This document shows positions 8,773-19,225 of a stretch of DNA of 64,000 nt, one piece after another; the first letter of the stretch is position 1; the number at the start of each line of letters is the position of its first letter. Both the position numbers and the translations under genes were made by a program. The notes beneath the pieces were generated by a model. The model was not told the origin of the DNA. It saw only the letters and a list, made by a program, of their open reading frames with translations, and ran no database searches. The stretch is taken from NCBI GenBank assembly GCA_024363285.1, contig AP024710.1, forward strand, positions 3,256,001-3,320,000, given 5' to 3'. Origin of the DNA: Leptolinea sp. HRD-7. GTDB taxonomy: Bacteria; Chloroflexota; Anaerolineae; Anaerolineales; Anaerolineaceae.

Positions 8773-9801
8773 ATGAACAAGGACTCACTTTCAGACCTTA
8801 TTCCCGTGTTTTTATTTCTGGCAATGATTTTTGTTAAAATCTTTGTCGTCTGCATGATTTTTGTCACAGTAATCGTGTTTTTTTACCTGCCTGTTAATAC
8901 AACCTCAGCCTCAGAAGCCGTAATGCCCATGGTATCGGAAACTCTTCCGCCAACCATGCTTTCTATTCAAGACGCGGCAATAGCCAATAGTGAATGGTCA
9001 AAAGAAAGTGTTGCACTGGCCTCAAATACCATCCCTGTCACACCCTTTCCCATCCCTACACTGGCACCTACACCCACTGCAATTCAGATCCCACAGTCCG
9101 ATCCTGCGGCTGCTCAAACCGCCATTGCCAATACCGTTATCATCAGTTCGCCTCTTCAGGGGTTTGAAATCGGAGGATTACCTGAGTTGATCTCTCAGCC
9201 ATTTGTCCTCCCACCTCCCGGCGAAGATTCAGGTCATCATGGAGTCGATTTTGCTTTCTGGAACCGAGGAAATAAACCTATCCTGGGAAATCCCATAATG
9301 GCAGTCTTTTCTGGAACCATTGCCATGTCTGATTCTCAGGAAAAACCTCCGTATGGATATGCGTTATTGATCGAAACCCCGCTTGATTCTCTCCCACAAA
9401 ATGTGATCCACGCGATAAAAATTCCTACTCAACCCATAGGTACAGTGATAAATAATAAACTGAACTGTCCGGATCTTTCACATGACCAGTGGAATTCTTC
9501 AAAAAAATCGTTATATACATTATACGGACACATGATAAGCGCTCCAGGGTTTAAGATCGGTGACAGTATTCAATCCGGTCAAAACATTGGATTTGTTGGA
9601 AATTCCGGGTTATCCAGCGCCCCTCATTTACATCTCGAAATGCGAATTGGCCCATCTGGAGCTACATTCGCAAATATGGGTCATTATGACCCCAAGACTA
9701 CCGAAGAAGACAGGCATAATTATTGCAACTGGCGCGTAAGTGGTGTTTTTCAGATGTTCGACCCCATGCAACTTCTGAAACCTCAACTGGTTACGCAGTA
9801 A
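8773..9801 (+). CDS. Membrane-anchored M23 family metallopeptidase
   Basis: 342-residue LytM/M23-type peptidase, a zinc enzyme that cleaves peptide cross-links in peptidoglycan. One N-terminal membrane helix (about 9-38) is followed by a Thr/Pro-rich linker, then the peptidase domain. The zinc ligands are visible as HHGVDF (HxxxD, near residue 156) and HLHLEMR (HxH, near 288), with YGHM near 254. The full set suggests an active enzyme rather than an EnvC-like activator. It starts 38 bases after the upstream terminator. A second M23 protein lies at 11818-13116. Confidence 0.88.
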   Translation: MNKDSLSDLIPVFLFLAMIFVKIFVVCMIFVTVIVFFYLPVNTTSASEAVMPMVSETLPPTMLSIQDAAIANSEWSKESVALASNTIPVTPFPIPTLAPTPTAIQIPQSDPAAAQTAIANTVIISSPLQGFEIGGLPELISQPFVLPPPGEDSGHHGVDFAFWNRGNKPILGNPIMAVFSGTIAMSDSQEKPPYGYALLIETPLDSLPQNVIHAIKIPTQPIGTVINNKLNCPDLSHDQWNSSKKSLYTLYGHMISAPGFKIGDSIQSGQNIGFVGNSGLSSAPHLHLEMRIGPSGATFANMGHYDPKTTEEDRHNYCNWRVSGVFQMFDPMQLLKPQLVTQ

Positions 9802-9839
9802 GTGTTTTTACAACTAAATCCTGATTTGATTGCCGGCAA

Positions 9840-11825
9840 ATGAAATCGAAACCTGTTCCCAAAGTGGTGCTGTACCTGCTGGTTCTTTTTATACTGGCAA
9901 ATATCGGTGTGACTGCGTATTTTTTAATGCCGGTTATCCAATCTGAAGGGCATTCAACGGCCACACAGGCTCATACCGCCGTTGCCGTAATTAATTACAC
10001 ACAAACATCAACGCAAACCCCTGAAACTCAACCCACGGCAACTGATTTACCACCGGTAGAAATGACCGAAGAGCTGATCATTCCAACAGCTCTCCCTACC
10101 GGCACACCCGCTCCGACTGAAATACCGGTCACTCCAACTCCAACAGTGTCAGGGGCAAATATCGTCGGGTTGCAGGAACAGGGAGTTATGATCCTCTCGT
10201 TGGCTGACGGAGCCAATTACCATCTTTTCGCCTACAATCCCCAATACCTACCCCTCTTACGTCTTACCGATGGCGATTCAGATGATGTATCGCCGGCAGT
10301 AAGCCCGGATGGAACCAGAATTGCTTTTTCTTCCAGACGAAATGGCGCCTGGGATATATACCTTTTGGAGATCGCTTCAGGCAATATAACCCAGTTAACA
10401 AATACTCCCCAATATGAGGGCGCACCTACCTGGTCACCGGATGGTCAGTGGCTGGCGTATGAGCAATATGTAAAAACCGGTAATCTGGACATTTTCCTTC
10501 TAGAAGTCAACCACCCGGAGAATGCCCCTCTTCAATTGACAGATGACCCCGCGGCGGATTTCTCGCCTTCCTGGATGGCGGGGGGTGCTGGCCGGGAGAT
10601 CGCATTTGTGTCTGACCGTTCTGGAAATGATGAGATTTGGATTGCCCGCCTTGATAATTTTAAAGAGCGATTCATCAATGTTTCGCTGGATGCCGATAGT
10701 GAAGATACCCATCCAGTCTGGTCACCTGATGGAGTGTATTTGAGCTGGGCAAAAAGAAACGGCGGCGACGCATCCATTGTCCTCTGGGATTCAAGCAGCA
10801 TAAACTCACCGGTGAAAACGATCGGTTCCGGTGACTGGCCTGTCTGGAATCATTCCGGCAAGATTATCGCATCACGCGTGAGACTTCCGAATTTAACTGC
10901 CCTCTCTTCCTATGAAATTAATACCGGACAGATCAATATTCCGTTAATCCGTCTGCCTGGACCCTTACAGGGATTGGATTGGCGCACCGGGGAAATAACC
11001 CGAATCATTGAAACCCGGCTGGCAGAAGCCCCCTCTTCGCAAGCAGCGGCACTCTGGAATCCCGTTTTACAACGAAACCCATTGCCCCAGGGCAGGGATG
11101 GCCTTGTTTCTCTGGATGGAGTTGCCGCGCCGGCACCTTTCTTATTGGATACAGTCGATGATTCTTACATCGCGTTACGATACAGAATAGGCAGCCAGAT
11201 CGGCTGGGATTTTCTGAACAGTCTATCATCGGCTTTCATGGAAAAAGATACACCAGCAGACCCTGGATATATCAATTCATGGTTATCCACCGGGCGTGCC
11301 TTTGAAATAAATGACCTTCCCATGAATTCTGGTTGGATGGCCCTGGTTCGAGAAGAATTTGGGACGCAGATATACTGGCGTATTTTTCTAAAAACCCGTA
11401 TGCAGGATGGTTCACAGGGCCGCCCGATGACCGATAGAGCCTGGGATATCATCTCACGTAACTCCGGTGACCCAACAGTGTATGAAACCGGCGGTAAGGA
11501 AATCGGTGTACCCCAGGGATACTGGGTAGACTTCACGGAGTGGGCTAACCGCTATGGTTGGGAACGCTTCCCCGCTCTCTCCAATTGGATCACGTATTAT
11601 CCGGGAGCCCGTTTCAAGTTGTTCGCGATGACAGAAGGGATTGATCTGATAACGGCATTAAACCAGATCTATCCTGGAGAAAATTTCGCTCGCCAGGTAA
11701 TTCTGCCCACATTAACATCTTTCCCGAACCCGCAGGTAGAAAACCCGGCTCCAACTTCACATGTAGAAAACCCAACCCCGACTCCGGTTACCAGTAAACC
11801 GATTGAAACCAGCAACAATGAGTAA
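9840..11825 (+). CDS. Membrane-anchored PD40/TolB-type propeller protein
   Basis: 661-residue protein with an N-terminal membrane helix (about 7-31), a Thr/Pro-rich linker to about 100, and TolB-like PD40 blades recognised by SPAVSPDGTRIAFSSRR, PTWSPDGQWLAYEQ and HPVWSPDGVYLSWAKR. The C-terminal ~250 residues do not match a family I recognise and end in another Pro/Thr-rich tail. It probably presents a binding surface outside the membrane; there is no TolA/Q/R or Pal gene nearby, so a Tol role is not implied. Its stop overlaps the start of the downstream M23 lipoprotein gene by 8 bases (ATGAGTAA), indicating translational coupling. Confidence 0.82.
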   Translation: MKSKPVPKVVLYLLVLFILANIGVTAYFLMPVIQSEGHSTATQAHTAVAVINYTQTSTQTPETQPTATDLPPVEMTEELIIPTALPTGTPAPTEIPVTPTPTVSGANIVGLQEQGVMILSLADGANYHLFAYNPQYLPLLRLTDGDSDDVSPAVSPDGTRIAFSSRRNGAWDIYLLEIASGNITQLTNTPQYEGAPTWSPDGQWLAYEQYVKTGNLDIFLLEVNHPENAPLQLTDDPAADFSPSWMAGGAGREIAFVSDRSGNDEIWIARLDNFKERFINVSLDADSEDTHPVWSPDGVYLSWAKRNGGDASIVLWDSSSINSPVKTIGSGDWPVWNHSGKIIASRVRLPNLTALSSYEINTGQINIPLIRLPGPLQGLDWRTGEITRIIETRLAEAPSSQAAALWNPVLQRNPLPQGRDGLVSLDGVAAPAPFLLDTVDDSYIALRYRIGSQIGWDFLNSLSSAFMEKDTPADPGYINSWLSTGRAFEINDLPMNSGWMALVREEFGTQIYWRIFLKTRMQDGSQGRPMTDRAWDIISRNSGDPTVYETGGKEIGVPQGYWVDFTEWANRYGWERFPALSNWITYYPGARFKLFAMTEGIDLITALNQIYPGENFARQVILPTLTSFPNPQVENPAPTSHVENPTPTPVTSKPIETSNNE

Positions 11826-13116
11826 AAACCGAAATATCCCGTGGGTTATCCTCTCAGGCCTTTCAGTTTCCATGTTGGTCAACGCCTGTTCTTCATATGT
11901 CACCATTCCTGAAGTACAGGCCGGGCAGTCAGCCATGGCAACGGCCACGATTTTGCCCCCCATTCCTACCAGCGATATATCCGCACTAATTCCTCAAATC
12001 ACAGAAGTACCTCAAGGTGTTATTCCGGTTATTGAACCGACTGTCACCACATTTGAAGAATTGCAGCCCACACCGACCATCGAGCCGCCTGTGGCTCTAA
12101 TAACACCAACGGCTCCAACCATTCCCACAGAGACACCCGAGTTGATCCCAACAGTTACTACCGGGCCGGTTTTTACCCCGACAGTTAATCTTTCCACAGT
12201 AGCCCCGATACTGGAAACTCCGCTCCTGGAGATCGCATTCCCCACTTCCATTCCTGAAGAACCGCCTGAATGGCGGCCGCCGCTTTACCCGATCCCGTGG
12301 GCATTGAGTTCGCATGACCATTTTTATTTCGCCCGTCCGATTTCGGCGAATGTAGTCAACTGGCCATTATGGAATTATCGGTACGGTGGTACTACCCCTA
12401 CCTGGGAAGGAGTAGTGCATACCGGTATAGATATTGATGCTCCAACAGGCACTCCGGTGCGCGCGTCTGCGCCAGGGCGTGTACTCTGGGCCGGTTATGG
12501 CGTTTATGCAGGAAAATATGACTCCAAAGACCCATACGGACTGGCCGTTACGCTTCAACATGATTTTGGGTTCAAAGGGGAAAAACTGTATTCAATTTAC
12601 GCGCATATGAATGAAATTTATGTGCAACCCAATCAAATGGTCAACACCGGTGATATCCTGGGAATTGTCGGGGAGACAGGTGCTACAACTGGCCCACACC
12701 TCCATTTTGAGGTTCGCTGGAAACAAAACATGTTTAACTCTACCCTCAATCCGGAGCTTTGGTTAGCGCCGCCGCAGGGGTGGGGTGTTCTGGCCGGCCG
12801 AGTGATGAACACATCAGGTTCGTTCTACACGTCGCAAGACGTGACCGTAATGCGGGCAGATAAAAAACAGACCTGGATTGTACGCACATACGGTGACAAA
12901 TATGTGCGCAGCGATCCGTATTATCAGGAAAACATGGTTCTCAGTGATCTTCCCGAGGGTAACTATATTATCGAAATTAAATATGAGGATATTACATACC
13001 GGCACAACATTTCCATTACAGCCGGTGCCGTTTCTTACTTCAGGTTTAAAGGTAAAGAAGGATTTACCTCTTGTTTGCCCGAAGAGGTAAAAAGCTTCTC
13101 ACCAGCGCCAGAATAG
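11818..13116 (+). CDS. M23 family peptidase, predicted lipoprotein
   Basis: 432-residue protein. A signal peptide ends in VNAC, a plausible lipobox with Cys near residue 24, followed by a long Thr/Pro/Val-rich linker to about 150. The M23 domain carries HTGIDID (HxxxD), YAHMNEI and HLHFEVRW (HxH), the complete zinc-binding set. A short beta-rich region (SGSFYTSQDVTVMRAD onward) of carboxypeptidase-regulatory or Ig type follows. The ATG at 11818 is chosen over an in-frame TTG 15 bases upstream. Coupled to the PD40 gene, it ends the envelope cluster. Substrate is probably peptidoglycan. Confidence 0.86.
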   Translation: MSKNRNIPWVILSGLSVSMLVNACSSYVTIPEVQAGQSAMATATILPPIPTSDISALIPQITEVPQGVIPVIEPTVTTFEELQPTPTIEPPVALITPTAPTIPTETPELIPTVTTGPVFTPTVNLSTVAPILETPLLEIAFPTSIPEEPPEWRPPLYPIPWALSSHDHFYFARPISANVVNWPLWNYRYGGTTPTWEGVVHTGIDIDAPTGTPVRASAPGRVLWAGYGVYAGKYDSKDPYGLAVTLQHDFGFKGEKLYSIYAHMNEIYVQPNQMVNTGDILGIVGETGATTGPHLHFEVRWKQNMFNSTLNPELWLAPPQGWGVLAGRVMNTSGSFYTSQDVTVMRADKKQTWIVRTYGDKYVRSDPYYQENMVLSDLPEGNYIIEIKYEDITYRHNISITAGAVSYFRFKGKEGFTSCLPEEVKSFSPAPE

Positions 13117-13193
13117 TCGTCCGACCTGAATTCTGTTATGCGGAATAATAGACGCGTTCTTTGATTCCTATTTCAACATGGGCAAAAAGACTA

Positions 13194-13229
13194 CACCCCA
13201 AATATTGGTTATTTCCAACATTTGGGGTG
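13194..13229 (-). terminator. Hairpin terminator between convergent genes
   Basis: CACCCCAAATATTGG pairs with CCAACATTTGGGGTG with one internal mismatch pair around a 6-base loop. On the minus strand a TCTTTTT run follows closely, so it should terminate the tkt-rpiB-tal/pgi operon; on the plus strand no T-run follows. Confidence 0.7.
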
Positions 13230-13269
13230 CAGATCATATTCTAAAGCTATCTAAGAAAACCTAGCTGGC

Positions 13270-16041
13270 TCAATAGATCTCAGGTAGCATGCCTTTCCCA
13301 AACGGCTTTTTAAAATGAATGTGAATAACACGGCGTTTTCGGGCCTGTAAGGTTTCAAAGTCACCCTGAGCTTGCGCTGCCTCAAGAATACTAAAAGGCA
13401 TGTTCCAACCGGGAATTTCGGCATCAGCGGAAGGTTCAGCGGTGATTTCAATAAATACGCCATTATTGGCACCGCCCTTATGGAGCTGTCCGGTAGAATG
13501 TTGAAAACGTGGTCCGTACCCCAGGGTTGTGGCCGTGACGGTCTTTTTCGTAATCGCGGCGCGGAACGCAGTCAGTTCTTTCAGGGTTTTATCGTTGCGC
13601 GGTACATAGGCATTAATACCTACATAGTCACCCACTTTGACCTGCTTCAGGAACGTAGAGACCAGTTCGCTCAGGCTGGCTTTGGCATCCAAACCATCCA
13701 GTTTTTCTCCATACACAGCGGCATTAGCATCTTCCCAGATGGGAGACTGTTGTTTTAATTTTCCATCTTTCAGGTAGGCTTCGGTCAGCTGTTTTGTGCG
13801 GATTTTGCTTTCCTGCACGTCGGGTTGGTCAAACGGGTTGACGCCGATAATTCCACAGGCAACTGCGGTGGCCACTTCCCATTGGACAAAAGCGCCGCCC
13901 AGGTCATAACCGGATTCCCAGGGCAGAACCAGCAGCGGGTGACCCGCGCGGCGGACTTTCCCGGCAACGCGGTCCATCTTGCCATTCAACCGCAGATAGA
14001 CGAATACCCGGTCGGTGGAATAGAAGCTCAGTTTCGGTTCGCCATCCACAGGTACGATACCTTTGCCATTCTTTCCAGAGCTTTCAGCGATCAACTGTTC
14101 CACCCAGGGTCCGAACGCAGCCAGTTCGGGATCGGTAATTAAGGTGACTTTATCTTTGCCCTTCAGCGCGCCTTGTCCCATAAACACACCCAGCATCACA
14201 CCCGGGTTACGTTCGATCGGGGTATCAGATGAGCAAAGAACAGCCGCTTCTTTAGCTGAATTCAGCAATCTGGGCATGTCAAGTCCCATGAGAGTAGCCG
14301 GAGCCAGTCCAAACATTGTCAATGCCGAGTAGCGGCCGCCCACTTCAGGGTCACTTAACAGAATTTTGCGGAAACCGCGTTCTTCAGCCACTTTTCCCAG
14401 GCTGGTGTTCGGGTCCGTTATGGCAATGAAGTGCTTTCCAGCCTTCTTTCCAAGTGTCTTCTGAGCTTTTTCCCAGAAATAATCCATAAAGGCATTGCTC
14501 TCGCTGGTACCGCCGGATTTTGAGCCGACAATGAACAGGGTTTTCTTCAACGACGCCCAGTGTGACAGGGCCAATACCTGATCAGGACCTGTCATGTCCA
14601 AAATTCGCAATTCCAGTCCGGCATCCTGCGCGCCCAAAATCATGGACATGGTCTCCACGCCCAAAGACGAACCGCCCATTCCCAGCAATAGGATGCGGCT
14701 CATGCCTTCTGCTTTAACTTCTTCCAGTATTGGTCTGACTTCTTCCACAATGGCAGCGCCCTTTTCAGGAGCATTCAACCAACCAAGGCGTATTTTGATC
14801 TCTTTTTGTCCGTCCGTGTCCTTAGTCCAGAGTTCGGCGTCTTTAGCTTCCATGCGAACGACGAAATCTTTCTCTTTCAAATCAGCCAGGGCTTTTGTAT
14901 ATGGTACAGAAAGAACACCCATCTCTTTACGGAATTCTTTAGAGCGTTTATCGATGGTGCGCAATAATTCCTTATACGCGGCAATGAATGATTTGACGCC
15001 TTCATCCTCCAATTGAGCGGAGACTTCATTCATATCAATTCCGAGTTCGGCCAGATCTGCCAGCGCTTTTGATGCTTCCATCCGCCCATTGGTCGCCCTG
15101 GCCGTCAACTGCCCGTGGTCTTTGAAGGCTTTGACGGTAGCCGGAGGCATGGTATTGACGGTATTTTCGGCGATCAGTTCTTCCACATAAATCACATCAC
15201 GATAGTCCGGGTTTTTCGTGCTGGTAGAAGCCCACAAAGGACGCTGAATACGAGCGCCTTTCGCTTCTAATTTTTTAAAACGGTCAGAAGCGAATGTGGT
15301 TTCAAAGATTTCATAAACATGCTTGCAGGTGGAAACGGCGGCTTTTCCCATCAACCCTTTGGCTTTCGTATTTCCGCCTTCCGCCATGGTTTTCAGGCGG
15401 GCATCCACTTTGGTATCAATACGTGAGACGAAGAACGAAGCCACAGAAGCCACATGGTCGATCGGTTTCTTTGCTTTAAGCCGTTTTTCCAGCCCACGCA
15501 TATACGCTTCGCAAACGGCAACGTACCGATCAGGAGAGAAGATCAGCGTCACATTGACATTAATGCCTTCCGCGATGACAGCGGTGATGGCCGGCAGGCC
15601 CTGCAGGGTCGCCGGGATTTTAATCATCACATTCGGGCGGTCCAGAACCTTCCAGAGTTGCTTGGCCTGTTCAACAGTCTTCTTGGTGCTATGAGCCAGT
15701 TTCGGGCTGACTTCCAGGCTGACATAACCATCAGCCCCATTTGTCGCGTCATAGACCGGGCGGAAGAGGTCAGCCGCTTTACGAATATCTTCCACGGCTA
15801 GCTGGAAGAAAATGGTTTCCGTGTCACAATTGGCCAGAGCCATCGGTTGAATGGTTTCGTCATATATCCGGGAACCGCCAATGGCGTTATTAAAGATCGT
15901 AGGATTGGAGGTAACCCCCGTGATGTCGCCATCCGCGACCATCTTTGCCAGAGCGCCGTCTTTTAATTGACGGCGGTCAATATTATCCAACCAGGGTGAC
16001 TGACCGGCATCCACCAATTGCTGCAAACTTGATTTACTCAT
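13270..16041 (-). CDS. tal-pgi: Bifunctional transaldolase / glucose-6-phosphate isomerase
   Basis: 923-residue fusion. Residues about 1-370 are transaldolase (QLVDAGQSPWLDNIDR, GDITGVTSNPTIF, VMIKIPAT with the Schiff-base Lys near 141), which moves dihydroxyacetone units between sugar phosphates. From about 400 onward is phosphoglucose isomerase (GMGGSSLGVETM, VGSKSGGTSESNAFMDYF, GGRYSALTMFGLAPA), interconverting glucose-6-P and fructose-6-P. Such fusions are known in Chloroflexota, actinobacteria and cyanobacteria. The first codon overlaps the rpiB stop by 4 bases (ATGA) and tkt is upstream, so the three genes form one operon for the non-oxidative pentose phosphate pathway. Both halves appear intact. 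Confidence 0.95.
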   Translation of the reverse strand: MSKSSLQQLVDAGQSPWLDNIDRRQLKDGALAKMVADGDITGVTSNPTIFNNAIGGSRIYDETIQPMALANCDTETIFFQLAVEDIRKAADLFRPVYDATNGADGYVSLEVSPKLAHSTKKTVEQAKQLWKVLDRPNVMIKIPATLQGLPAITAVIAEGINVNVTLIFSPDRYVAVCEAYMRGLEKRLKAKKPIDHVASVASFFVSRIDTKVDARLKTMAEGGNTKAKGLMGKAAVSTCKHVYEIFETTFASDRFKKLEAKGARIQRPLWASTSTKNPDYRDVIYVEELIAENTVNTMPPATVKAFKDHGQLTARATNGRMEASKALADLAELGIDMNEVSAQLEDEGVKSFIAAYKELLRTIDKRSKEFRKEMGVLSVPYTKALADLKEKDFVVRMEAKDAELWTKDTDGQKEIKIRLGWLNAPEKGAAIVEEVRPILEEVKAEGMSRILLLGMGGSSLGVETMSMILGAQDAGLELRILDMTGPDQVLALSHWASLKKTLFIVGSKSGGTSESNAFMDYFWEKAQKTLGKKAGKHFIAITDPNTSLGKVAEERGFRKILLSDPEVGGRYSALTMFGLAPATLMGLDMPRLLNSAKEAAVLCSSDTPIERNPGVMLGVFMGQGALKGKDKVTLITDPELAAFGPWVEQLIAESSGKNGKGIVPVDGEPKLSFYSTDRVFVYLRLNGKMDRVAGKVRRAGHPLLVLPWESGYDLGGAFVQWEVATAVACGIIGVNPFDQPDVQESKIRTKQLTEAYLKDGKLKQQSPIWEDANAAVYGEKLDGLDAKASLSELVSTFLKQVKVGDYVGINAYVPRNDKTLKELTAFRAAITKKTVTATTLGYGPRFQHSTGQLHKGGANNGVFIEITAEPSADAEIPGWNMPFSILEAAQAQGDFETLQARKRRVIHIHFKKPFGKGMLPEIY

Positions 16042-16490
16042 TTGAACATCCTTCTTTCTAACATTTCAACTTTCTCATACCGGCGGTGATGTCGTTCCTG
16101 TGAGGAGAACTCCGCCGATAGAAACGCCGAGACCAGTTCTCTGGCCACTTCAATCCCCACAATTCTTGCCCCCAGGCAAAGCACATTCTGGTTATCGTGC
16201 TCCACACCCTGATGCGCGGAATACCCATCATGGCAGACGCACGCGCGTACACCTTTGTACTTGTTCGCAGCTACGGTCACCCCTACTCCGGAGCCGCACA
16301 CGATTACAGCCCGATCGGCCTGCCCGGACTGGATGGCCCGGGCGGCCGGTTCAGTGATATCAGGGTAATCCACCGGGTCTGTTGACACGGCTCCCATTTC
16401 TATAACCGTATGCCCCAGATCAATAATCTGCTGCATGATCGCGGCTTTGTAAGGGAAGCCCGCGTGATCACAAGACACGGCAACGTTCAT
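16038..16490 (-). CDS. rpiB: Ribose-5-phosphate isomerase B
   Basis: 150-residue RpiB/LacAB-type isomerase interconverting ribose-5-P and ribulose-5-P. Motifs: CDHAGFPYK (8-16), the catalytic-Cys loop VCGSGVGVT near 64-72, GVRACVCHD, and the substrate-binding DNQNVLCLGARIVG. It starts 3 bases after tkt ends and overlaps tal-pgi by 4 bases, placing it as the middle gene of the operon. Size is normal. Confidence 0.96.
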   Translation of the reverse strand: MNVAVSCDHAGFPYKAAIMQQIIDLGHTVIEMGAVSTDPVDYPDITEPAARAIQSGQADRAVIVCGSGVGVTVAANKYKGVRACVCHDGYSAHQGVEHDNQNVLCLGARIVGIEVARELVSAFLSAEFSSQERHHRRYEKVEMLERRMFK

Positions 16491-16493
16491 TAT

Positions 16494-18491
16494 TTATCCA
16501 ATGAGTTTCTTCGCTTCATCCACAACATGGTCAACAGTGAAGCCGAATTTTTCCATGACCACATTGCCAGGCGCGGAGGCTCCAAAATGATCAAGACCGA
16601 TCACCACACCCTTATCGCCTACCCATTTTTCCCAACCAAAGGTCAGGCCAGCTTCAACAGCCACGCGTTTTGTGATACTTGAGGGTAGTACAGACTCTTT
16701 GTATTCTTCTGATTGCTCTTTGAAAAGTTCCCAAGACGGGAAGGAAACAACACGAACCGACTTACCTTCCGCGTTTAATTTTTCGGCGGCTTTAAGCACC
16801 AGATTCACCTCAGAACCAGAAGCCATCAAGATGATCTCAGGTTTCGCGCCGAAATCTTTTAAAACATAGGCGCCTTTCTGAACTCCTGTGGCAGAGGCAA
16901 CAATACTTCGATCCAGTGTCGGCAGATTTTGACGGCTTAAAGCCAGGGAAGTGGGACGTTTTTTATTCATTAAAGCCACTCTCCAGGCTTCGGCCACTTC
17001 ATTGGCATCCGCAGGACGGAGGGTGATCATATTGGGAATGATTCGGAGAGACGCCAGGGTTTCCACCGGTTGATGTGTTGGTCCGTCTTCACCCAGACCG
17101 ATGCTGTCGTGGGTAAGGATCCAGACAGTAGGCAGGTGTGACAGAGCACCAACCCGCATGGCGCCGCGGCAATAATCAGCAAAAACAAGGAAGGTTGCGC
17201 CATATGGGCGGATACCCCCATGCAGGGCCATACCATTAACAATAGCCGCCATGCCGTGTTCGCGTACCCCAAAGTGGAAGTTCTTGCCTTCACGGTGATC
17301 TGCCTGGAAGGCCGGGCTGCCGTTTATCCAGGTATTATTACTCGGGGCCAGGTCAGCGGAACCGCCGATCAATTCAGGGATAGCGGCGGACAGGGCATTG
17401 ATCACTTTTCCAGAGGCCACACGACTGCCCATACCCTTCGCATCGGTTTCGAAGACCGGAAGAGCTTTTTCCCAATCTTTCGGAAGTTCGCCCGAAATTC
17501 GGCGTTTAAGTTCATCGGCTTCCGCAGGAAATTCTGCTTTATAGGCTTCAAAGCGTTTGTTCCATTCGGCTTCCATTCTTTTGCCGCGGGAAACGCATTT
17601 TTTAAATTCTTTTGCCACATCTTCTGGAATATAGAAAGATTCATTCGGCCAGCCGAGTTTTGCTTTGGCAGCTGCCAGTTCTTCTTCACCAGCCGGTTCA
17701 CCATGGGCTTTATGGGTACCCTGTTTATTCGGGAGACCATAGCCGATGATCGTCTTGCACATGATCATGGAAGGACGTGGGTCTTTTTTGGCTTTTTTGA
17801 TGGCTTTATCGATCTTAGCTACATCGTTTCCATCATCCACCTTCAGAACCTGCCAGCCGTATGCTTCAAATCGTTTAGCACGATCTTCGGTAAATGCCAG
17901 ACTTGTGGAGCCATCAATGGTGATTCCATTATCATCATAGAACAGTATCACTTTGCCCAGTTTTTGGTGACCGGCAAAGCTGGCGGCTTCAGAAGCCACC
18001 CCTTCCATAAGATCGCCATCGCCGGCAATGATGTAAGTGGTGTGATCGATAATGGTATGATCGGGTTTATTGAATTCGGCCGCCATGTGCGCTTCAGCTA
18101 CCGCCATACCAATACCGTTGCAGATACCCTGACCCAGAGGACCGGTGGTCGCTTCTACACCGGGTGTCATTCCCACTTCTGGATGCCCGGGAGTGATAGA
18201 ACCCCACTGGCGAAATTGCTTTAATTGTTCCAGTGGAAGGTTATAACCGGTCAAATGCAGAAGGCTGTATAACAGCATGGAACCATGTCCACCGGATAAT
18301 ACAAAACGGTCACGGTCAAACCAGTGCGGGTTTTTCGGGTTGTGGCGCAAATGTTTGGTCCAGATTGTGTAGGCAATAGCGGCTGCCCCCATTGGTAGAC
18401 CGGGATGACCTGAATTTGCCTTCTGAACACCGTCCGCGGCTAAGAAGCGGATAGTGTTAATCGCGCGTTCCTGGGTAGTTGAATTCGACAT
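16494..18491 (-). CDS. tkt: Transketolase
   Basis: 665-residue thiamine-diphosphate enzyme transferring two-carbon units between sugar phosphates. N-terminal [13 protein letters not shown] (about 25-37), TDP-binding [16 protein letters not shown] starting near 155 with DDN about 30 residues later, the central [19 protein letters not shown] with the catalytic Glu, and [16 protein letters not shown] are all present. Full length. It is the first gene of tkt-rpiB-tal/pgi; on the minus strand upstream lies the 734-base gene-poor gap. Confidence 0.97.
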   Translation of the reverse strand: MSNSTTQERAINTIRFLAADGVQKANSGHPGLPMGAAAIAYTIWTKHLRHNPKNPHWFDRDRFVLSGGHGSMLLYSLLHLTGYNLPLEQLKQFRQWGSITPGHPEVGMTPGVEATTGPLGQGICNGIGMAVAEAHMAAEFNKPDHTIIDHTTYIIAGDGDLMEGVASEAASFAGHQKLGKVILFYDDNGITIDGSTSLAFTEDRAKRFEAYGWQVLKVDDGNDVAKIDKAIKKAKKDPRPSMIMCKTIIGYGLPNKQGTHKAHGEPAGEEELAAAKAKLGWPNESFYIPEDVAKEFKKCVSRGKRMEAEWNKRFEAYKAEFPAEADELKRRISGELPKDWEKALPVFETDAKGMGSRVASGKVINALSAAIPELIGGSADLAPSNNTWINGSPAFQADHREGKNFHFGVREHGMAAIVNGMALHGGIRPYGATFLVFADYCRGAMRVGALSHLPTVWILTHDSIGLGEDGPTHQPVETLASLRIIPNMITLRPADANEVAEAWRVALMNKKRPTSLALSRQNLPTLDRSIVASATGVQKGAYVLKDFGAKPEIILMASGSEVNLVLKAAEKLNAEGKSVRVVSFPSWELFKEQSEEYKESVLPSSITKRVAVEAGLTFGWEKWVGDKGVVIGLDHFGASAPGNVVMEKFGFTVDHVVDEAKKLIG

Positions 18492-19225
18492 GCTAACCTC
18501 GATATTTTTGTATTAAATTTGAATTATTTTACCATGCAGACCCGTTTTCTTAGACGTATTAAAATGGGCTATTTATCTATGCGCAGTTTATTGCTGACCC
18601 TGCTCCTGCGGTTTTTCAATAATCCCAGGGTTTTTCATACCAGTTAAAAGAAAATAACAGACCCTTAAATGGATCCGTTGTTTTCGACCTGTCACATAAC
18701 TGTGTTGATATTTTCCGCCATCCCGCACCATAAATGGCATGTTTTCCACTATGACGGTCATCTTAAGTGTGTGTTCAATTTTCCTTTTTTATCTATCACT
18801 TCACTGGCAGGTTTCAAATAAAACGCAATGACTGGAACTATTCACTACGCAAAGATATCCACCCCGGCGGTGAATAACCGCTAGAACCGGGAGGGTAACA
18901 AAATCCGCCTGCCTGAAAACCCGGCGGCCAATTTCGATTGACGCATCAATAAGAAATTGAGCGGCGGTCTCGGGTCGACCGGCAGCTTCTACAGTAAAGT
19001 CATATCGACGACCGGTGAGTTCATTAAAATGGTCAATTTTTTCCAACCGCAAGTGAAGAAACTTCTGGCTGAAAAATATTTTTCCTTGCCCTCCTCGTAT
19101 CCCATCTTTGCCGGTTTACCGGAAAAAATTGCCAGAAGCACGTTTACCTAAACATGCGGTGACTACCCTGGCCGTGGACATAAGAAGTGAAATCAAATTT
19201 TACTTTGCTTGATTTACGTAAACAA
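18492..19225. other. Gene-poor gap with a possible decayed gene
   Basis: 734 bases between the starts of the tkt operon and the end of copA. The left part is AT-rich and should hold the tkt promoter, though no convincing -10/-35 pair was found. In the right part (about 18801-19140, minus strand) one frame stays open and reads like protein (residues such as HFNELTGRRYDFTVEAAG and ASIEIGRRVFRQADFVTLP) but has only a weak TTG start and no family I recognise. It may be a gene remnant or chance. No tRNA or RNA gene was seen. Confidence 0.4.
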
